DNA of 64,000 nucleotides from NCBI RefSeq assembly GCF_039652615.1, contig NZ_JBDJAC010000001.1, positions 310,001 to 374,000 on the forward strand, read 5' to 3'. A program made the position numbers and the translations under genes. The notes beneath the pieces were generated by a model. It had not been told where the DNA came from. It did no database searches and worked only from the letters and a program-made list of their open reading frames with translations. Shown here piece by piece: positions 59,391 through 64,000 of this stretch. The stretch comes from Fulvimarina sp039652615 (lineage in GTDB: Bacteria > Pseudomonadota > Alphaproteobacteria > Rhizobiales > Rhizobiaceae). Every line of letters begins with the position of its first letter. Position 1 is the stretch's first letter.

Positions 59391-60644
59391 ATGCTTCAAT
59401 CGCCCAAGGAAGACGTCTCAGGCCTCTTGCGCGCCCGCCAGCCGGGTTACTCGCTGCCCGCCGGCCTCTACACCCGGCCCGATGTCTACGAGGCCGATCT
59501 CGACGTTATCTTTCACCGGCACTGGATTGCCGTCGCTGTCGAGGCGGACGTGCCGGAGGAGGGCGACGTGTATGGTGTCGATATCGGCCGCTCCTCCATC
59601 GTGATCGTGCGCGACGACGAAGGCGTGGTGCGGGCCTTTCACAATGTTTGCAGCCATCGCGGTGCCAAGCTGGTCGATGCCGGACATGCGACCATCGGCA
59701 AGCTCGTGTGCCCCTATCACCAGTGGATCTACGAACTCGATGGTGAGCTCATCGATGCGCCTCATATGGGCAGGGACTTCCGGCACGATATGCATCACCT
59801 GCGCCCGGTCCACATGCGCTCGATCGGTGGCCTTATCTATGTCTGCCTTGCTGACGAAGCGCCCGCCGATATCGAGACGCTCGGCGAGGTCATGGAGCCG
59901 CGTCTTGCGCCCTACGATCTCGCGAATACCAGGGTCGCCTATGAGAGCGAACTGGTCGAGGAGGGCAACTGGAAGCTGACGATGGAGAACAATCGGGAGT
60001 GCTATCACTGCGCCTCGAACCATCCCGAGCTTTGCGTGTCCTTCATTGATCTCGATTTCGGCTTCGATCCCGATCAGCTGTCCGAGGAGGATCGTGCGGA
60101 AGCGGCCAAGCACGGCAAAATGTATGAAGAGCGCACGAGGAGATGGGAGGACGACGGCTTCCCATCACAGGCCGTCGAGCATGTGCGCGGCACGGAGACC
60201 AACTTTCGTACTCAGCGTCTCATCATCGCCGGGGCCGGCGAATCCCAGACGCCGGATGCGCTCGCCGCGTCCAAAAAGTTGCTTGGCTCCATGACACGCA
60301 AAGATACCGGCGACATTCACCTCTGGGGGAACAATTCCTGGAACCACGTCATGGCCGATCATGCGGTGGTCTTCACGATCTTTCCGCTTTCGGCCGATCA
60401 GACGCTGGTGCGCACGAAGTGGCTCGTCCACAAGCATGCGGTCGAGGGCGTCGATTACGATCTGGAAAATCTGACAGCGATCTGGAAGGCGACCAATGCC
60501 CAGGACGCCGCGCTCGTCGCGCGAGCTCATGCCGGCACCCACTCGGCCGGTTATCGTCCGGGACCCTATTCAAGGTTCACTGAAGGGGCTCTCGACGACT
60601 TCTCCACCTGGTATGTCGAGCGAATGAGCACCCACGGATACTGA
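59391..60644 (+). CDS. Rieske aromatic-ring-hydroxylating-type oxygenase, GbcA-like
   Basis: 417-residue oxygenase alpha subunit. Rieske [2Fe-2S] ligands Cys87, His89, Cys107, His110 (CSHRGA ... CPYHQW). Catalytic iron region ENNRECYHCASNHPEL, with Glu203, His206, His211; this NNRECYHC form is that of glycine betaine/stachydrine N-demethylases rather than ring dioxygenases. The likely reaction is oxidative N-demethylation of a quaternary or methylated amine with release of formaldehyde. No reductase gene is adjacent. The ATG at 59391 is chosen by homology. Confidence 0.9.
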   Translation: MLQSPKEDVSGLLRARQPGYSLPAGLYTRPDVYEADLDVIFHRHWIAVAVEADVPEEGDVYGVDIGRSSIVIVRDDEGVVRAFHNVCSHRGAKLVDAGHATIGKLVCPYHQWIYELDGELIDAPHMGRDFRHDMHHLRPVHMRSIGGLIYVCLADEAPADIETLGEVMEPRLAPYDLANTRVAYESELVEEGNWKLTMENNRECYHCASNHPELCVSFIDLDFGFDPDQLSEEDRAEAAKHGKMYEERTRRWEDDGFPSQAVEHVRGTETNFRTQRLIIAGAGESQTPDALAASKKLLGSMTRKDTGDIHLWGNNSWNHVMADHAVVFTIFPLSADQTLVRTKWLVHKHAVEGVDYDLENLTAIWKATNAQDAALVARAHAGTHSAGYRPGPYSRFTEGALDDFSTWYVERMSTHGY

Positions 60645-60662
60645 ACCTCTAAGCGATCGCTC

Positions 60663-60944
60663 CTGATTGATGGCGACGGCTCTTATGCTTGGTCGGCATT
60701 GGATACAGCGTCGCCAGAACGACCGGCTCACGGGCGTGGTTATCGCTTCGTTGAAACGCCCGACAGAAAACGGCGCTCGTTTTCAGGTCAAGTGGTTCTG
60801 TATCCCGCTAATCAAGCCGTGGACGGTATCGAAGCCCGCGAGGCGCGTGAGCATTTGCAAAATCGTTATCGCGAAGCGATCAAACGGATTTCAAATGATC
60901 TGTGGAAACGTGCAGCTGACAAGTTCGGTTGCCTTAAATCGTGA
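60663..60944 (+). CDS. Possible small protein or gene fragment after the Rieske gene
   Basis: Open frame in the same phase as the Rieske gene, resuming after its TGA; possible starts are CTG 60663, ATT 60666 or TTG 60699, no ATG. The C-terminal part, with IEAREAREHLQNRYREAIKR, is helical and charged. No family recognised. It is either a truncated gene or a chance frame. Confidence 0.3.
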   Translation: MIDGDGSYAWSALDTASPERPAHGRGYRFVETPDRKRRSFSGQVVLYPANQAVDGIEAREAREHLQNRYREAIKRISNDLWKRAADKFGCLKS

Positions 60945-61009
60945 AACCTTCACCGCTCCGGAAGCATTCGTTGAATAAGAAGGTTTTCGAACGCTCGGGG
61001 CAGATCTTC

Positions 61010-61474
61010 ATGCGCATTGGACTTTTGGGATCACCGGCACTCGCTTTCGTCCTGTCGGGCTGCTCCGTATTCGGTGGGGCCGGCAGCGTGCGAATGCCTG
61101 ATATCAAGGTTCCGAAGATGTCAGAGGTCGCCGATATCATGACGCGCGGTGGCGCCGAGACGCTTCAGCCGACAGCGCCCGCCAGCCTGACGCCCGCACA
61201 GGATCAATCCGTCCGGCAGGCCGTTCAGCAGCTGTTTCCTGCATCCTGGGCCGTGTCGCTCAAGGGACTGGACAGCGGGCGAAAGGCCGACGGCAGCCTC
61301 GTGACTTGCGGAATCTACAACGCTTCGAAGTCAGGCGGCGACAAAACGCTCAGCGGAATTTTCAGAGCAGAAACCGACCCTCTCACAGCCCAAACTGTGG
61401 TGCGCGAGGCTGCTCACACAGGCGGCAAGAAGCTCGCTGCCTTTTCCAACTGCCAGGCTCTTGACCTGTTCTGA
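61010..61474 (+). CDS. Putative lipoprotein
   Basis: 154 residues with a lipoprotein signal MRIGLLGSPALAFVLSGC, lipidated at Cys18. The mature part has a Pro/Ala-rich linker (LQPTAPASLTPAQDQS) and a compact C-terminal domain with TCGIYNASKSGGDKTLSGIF. An in-frame ATG at 60941 would add 23 residues before the signal and is less likely. Probably membrane-anchored at the outer or inner membrane; function unknown. Confidence 0.78.
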   Translation: MRIGLLGSPALAFVLSGCSVFGGAGSVRMPDIKVPKMSEVADIMTRGGAETLQPTAPASLTPAQDQSVRQAVQQLFPASWAVSLKGLDSGRKADGSLVTCGIYNASKSGGDKTLSGIFRAETDPLTAQTVVREAAHTGGKKLAAFSNCQALDLF

Positions 61475-61514
61475 CAGAAAATTTTCTTTCAGCGCCTTCA
61501 TGTGTGTTTCCGAC

Positions 61515-61746
61515 TGGCCTGCCCCAACCAGGTGGTCATGAATGAATCTTAGTGCATCGTCGGCTGTTGCACCATTGGTCGCGTAGTCGGCGACGCCGGT
61601 CCGTTGAGCGACGCCAATCCGTAGAACAGCTTGTGGCGCGGGCGGTCGGTAGCCGAGCGATGAATGCGGACGTGCCGTGTTGTAGTGGCGGCGCGAGCTT
61701 TCGATCACGATCCAGGCATCTGTGAGCGAGTAGAAGCTCTCGCCGT
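61515..61746 (-). mobile_element. IS3-family transposase remnant (C-terminal part with IS end)
   Basis: On the minus strand LLNGESFYSL and HYNTARPHSSLGYRPPAP are the C-terminal end of the DDE integrase domain of IS3-family OrfB. The left border near 61519 (TGGCCTGCCCCAACCAGGTGG) looks like an IS terminal inverted repeat. All of OrfA and most of OrfB are missing. The remnant ends abruptly at about 61746, against an IS5-type fragment. Confidence 0.75.
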
Positions 61747-61989
61747 TCAGCAGTCCGCCGCGAGCCAGCGCTGCATCTGCTGATAGACAGCCGCCCAGGG
61801 CGGCAGGTCACGCGGCATGAAGCGCCATGGCATTCCCATCTTCACCACGTATCGCAACCCGTTGAAGACCTCGCGAAGGTCATGGTCGCGCTGACCGGCT
61901 TCTTCGTCGAGAAGCCGAAGATAGGGCGCGACTAAAGGCCACTCTTCATCGGAAAGGTCGGTCGGATAGGAGGAGAGATGATCTGACAT
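61747..61989 (-). pseudogene. IS5-family transposase, N-terminal fragment
   Basis: 81 codons with LSDEEWPLVAPYLRLLDEEA, DLREVFNGLRYVVKMGMPWR and FMPRDLPPWAAVYQQMQRWL, the DUF4096 N-terminal domain of IS5/IS1182-type transposases. The gene is cut where the IS3 fragment begins; the catalytic domain is absent. Confidence 0.82.
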
Positions 61990-62345
61990 GATCAATCAAC
62001 GCAAAACTGCCAAAACCGATTCATAACGGGCTCTACGTCCATCTTTCGTCTCTCGAAAGACAGCAACTCGGGGTCCGTCACGCAGCGGGTCATTCGAACG
62101 CAGAGATTGCGAAAGCCCTTGGTCGATCTGCGGCAGCACGGCGGCCGGCAGCTACGATGGCGATCAAAACTTTGGACGAGAAGGTCATCGGACCACGGAC
62201 TTACGCCCGACTCCGTGACACCAGCGCTTGCAGGGAGGCCCTTACGGGCTCAGGTTTTGCAGGCTCCGGCGAAGGTGCCAAGTGTCGGTCGCTGCGGGAA
62301 CGGGAACGATCAAGGGCTGGAGAAGCCTGCGTTCGAAACCTAGAA
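61990..62345 (+). pseudogene. Possible transposase HTH fragment
   Basis: The frame from about 62031 contains LSSLERQQLGVRHAAGHSNA followed by EIAKALGRSAAARRPA, a helix-turn-helix pattern like the N-terminus of IS30-type transposases. The remaining sequence up to the stop is not family-like. Weak evidence. Confidence 0.35.
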
Positions 62346-62622
62346 TAGGCAGTATAGCTGTTGTGCGCTTATATTTATATCGACTTATTTTTATTCTTAC
62401 GATTTTGTTCGAAGCGAGCGCAAGATAAAATATTTCGGTATTTGTAAATGTAACCTTTGATTAATCGAAAGACTCGATAGTCGCCTTCACGTCCAGCGAC
62501 ATCTCTGTGCCACTTCGGCATGTCAGGATGCGTTGCGCCTCATATTTCTGATCATGTCCAATTTGCTGGTCGCGCGATAACGGTCCGCGACACTAACCGA
62601 GGACCCTACATTGAGCATACCG
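62346..62622. other. AT-rich promoter region of the chemoreceptor gene
   Basis: Bases 62360-62460 are strikingly AT-rich (TTATATTTATATCGACTT), unlike the flanking coding DNA. It likely holds the promoter of the receptor gene starting at 62623. No gene is visible. Confidence 0.45.
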
Positions 62623-64000
62623 ATGAAAAGGCTCGACCGCATGTCGATCGGTGGTCGGATCAAACTTCTGATCGCCCTGATGGTCGCCGCCTTCAGTGCC
62701 ATCGGAGCGATCGCGTTTATTGAAAGCCAGATTTTGAACCATTCGGCGGACGACCTCAACAAGGTGCAGACCCTTGCTCGTGACGTCGCCGAGATGCGCA
62801 TCGAAGTCATCAGGATCACCCTCGCGGCGATGGATACGATCGTCGACAAGGCTGAGGGGACGATCGAGCCTGAACGACGGGAAATCATGATGAAGGGCGT
62901 GAGCACTATAACCTCGCTCATTCCCATGGCTCGCGAGCTGGCTCAGCTCGTTGGAGAGACCAACACCGTCGACGGGATCGAGGCGAAAGTCGAGGCCTTG
63001 CGGATCGGCGTTCTCGAAACACTACCCAGGCTGATCGAGGAACGAGCGAACGAGGAGGCGTTCGGAGAAATCGATGACGTCATCGATAATAGCGCGGGTG
63101 TCCTCAGATCCGATCTTGCCACTCTGTCCGAATCCGCTTTCGAGCGTTTGCAGGATACCGTCGACGCATCTCGCCAGAATACGACCTTCGCCGCCTATCT
63201 CCAGGTCGGGTCTGCTCTCGCGGGGCTACTCGTTCTGGTTTCGATCGCCTCTATGCTGAGCCGTTCAATCGCCGGCTCTCTTCGGTCTCTCGAAGGCGTC
63301 ATGAGCGAGATCTCCAACGGTCATTTGAAGGTTGATATCAAAGGCGCCGAGCGCCGCGACGAAATCGGTTCGATGGCTCGGGCGCTTCAGGTCTTCAAGG
63401 AACAGGCGATCGAACGCGATCGCTTGGAACATGCGGCGGAAGAGTCGCGTCGAAACGAGGTTCTTGCCAAGGAACGCCAGGCGGCGATCGAGAGCTCAAA
63501 GGCCGAAGATCTCAGGGTGCTCGTCACCGCCGTCGAGGCCAGCTTCGACCGCCTGTCGGATGGTGACCTGACCATTCGCATGAACCAGAAGCTTGCCCCC
63601 GAATTTGAGCCGATCCGCGTCAAGTTCAACGACAGCGTCGCCCAGCTCGAAGAGGCAATCGGCGGGGTGGTGTCTTCGGTCGAGACCATTCGCACCGGCC
63701 TGTCGGAGATCGCCATCGCCTCCAACGATCTGTCTCATCGCACCGAGCAGCAGGCTGCTTCGATCGAGGAGACTGTCGCGGCGCTCTCGGATGTCAGTCG
63801 AGCTGTCGCGGTCACCGCCGATAATGCTGGCAAGGCGCGCGAGACGGCCCGCTCGGCCGCAAGCAAGGCCGAAGAGGGCGGTGCCATCGTCGGACGCGCC
63901 GTCTCGGCCATGGAAGAAATCGAGGACTCGTCCCAGAAGATCAATGACATTATCGGTGTTATCGACGAGATCGCCTTCCAGACCAATCTTCTGGCGTTGA
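62623..64000 (+). CDS. Methyl-accepting chemotaxis protein (3' end outside window)
   Basis: At least 459 residues, still open at the window end. First transmembrane helix about 13-34 (LLIALMVAAFSAIGAIAFI), periplasmic four-helix sensor about 35-187, second helix about 188-210 (LQVGSALAGLLVLVSIASML), HAMP 211-262 with SLRSLEGVMSEISNGHLKV, a second HAMP-like segment near 300-355, then the signalling domain; the highly conserved tip DEIAFQTNLLAL ends the window. The ATG at 62623 is preferred; TTG 62611 and ATG 62641 are alternatives. Confidence 0.93.
   Translation, partial: MKRLDRMSIGGRIKLLIALMVAAFSAIGAIAFIESQILNHSADDLNKVQTLARDVAEMRIEVIRITLAAMDTIVDKAEGTIEPERREIMMKGVSTITSLIPMARELAQLVGETNTVDGIEAKVEALRIGVLETLPRLIEERANEEAFGEIDDVIDNSAGVLRSDLATLSESAFERLQDTVDASRQNTTFAAYLQVGSALAGLLVLVSIASMLSRSIAGSLRSLEGVMSEISNGHLKVDIKGAERRDEIGSMARALQVFKEQAIERDRLEHAAEESRRNEVLAKERQAAIESSKAEDLRVLVTAVEASFDRLSDGDLTIRMNQKLAPEFEPIRVKFNDSVAQLEEAIGGVVSSVETIRTGLSEIAIASNDLSHRTEQQAASIEETVAALSDVSRAVAVTADNAGKARETARSAASKAEEGGAIVGRAVSAMEEIEDSSQKINDIIGVIDEIAFQTNLLAL

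Noticed and set aside
62107..62348. Two overlapping plus-strand frames of 63-78 codons.
   Set aside because: Arg/Gly-rich low-quality translations; only the upstream HTH-like stretch in one frame looks protein-like, and weakly.
1..64000. CRISPR array, rRNA operon, prophage or toxin-antitoxin pair.
   Set aside because: No regularly spaced direct repeats, rRNA-like conserved stretches, phage structural genes or recognisable toxin-antitoxin families were seen on either strand.

Overview
The window looks like chromosome (or a large replicon) of a high-GC alphaproteobacterium, most likely Hyphomicrobiales (rhizobial group). This is judged from the style of the ABC systems, the NasS-NasT nitrate operon, the iol operon with a fused iolC/DUF2090 gene and an RpiR regulator, and the class III alcohol dehydrogenase/formylglutathione hydrolase pair. 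No species can be named from sequence reading alone. The window starts inside a permease gene and ends inside a chemotaxis receptor gene.

Bases 1-19392 hold a dense accessory block for uptake and hydrolysis of small nitrogen compounds. It has a polyamine-type ABC permease pair, an SDR and an isochorismatase-like hydrolase; a GntR regulator, a polar-amino-acid-type ABC importer, a class V aminotransferase-fold enzyme and a dihydropyrimidinase/hydantoinase; then a gamma-glutamyltransferase-like amidohydrolase, a second and paralogous GntR regulator and an NTF2-fold protein; and finally a branched-chain-type ABC importer, whose second permease and both ATPases are one fused protein, followed by a cytosine-deaminase-like amidohydrolase. 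The two importers with a periplasmic binding protein share an 11-bp operator half-site that the two GntR paralogues are likely to read.

Bases 19393-24928 are gene-poor and decayed: a frameshifted remnant, a small Cys-rich ORF, an SRAP (YedK) protein, a soluble double-PAS chemotaxis receptor and a receptor fragment. After a small secreted protein comes the formaldehyde operon (frmA, GNAT, fghA). Bases 28179-41160 form a complete nitrate assimilation locus: nasT-nasS, then a leader with an intrinsic terminator, nrtA-nrtB-nrtC (double ATPase), a GAF-repeat protein, nirB, nirD and nasA.

Bases 42868-57359 are a myo-inositol locus: iolC-iolD-iolE-small membrane protein-iolB on the minus strand behind an RpiR regulator, two Gfo/Idh/MocA dehydrogenases on the plus strand, and a separate minus-strand operon with a sugar/inositol ABC importer, a phytanoyl-CoA-dioxygenase-like enzyme and an SDR. 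AT-rich palindromes of the form TGGAA-N6-TTCCA lie at its promoters. An extra palindrome at 58003-58026 stands in a gap flanked by inverted copies of a 119-bp structured repeat whose third copy is at 24611-24729.

The right end has a divergent LysR/Rieske oxygenase pair with a perfect 17-bp palindrome between them, a lipoprotein, a junction of IS3 and IS5 transposase remnants, and the start of a membrane chemotaxis receptor.
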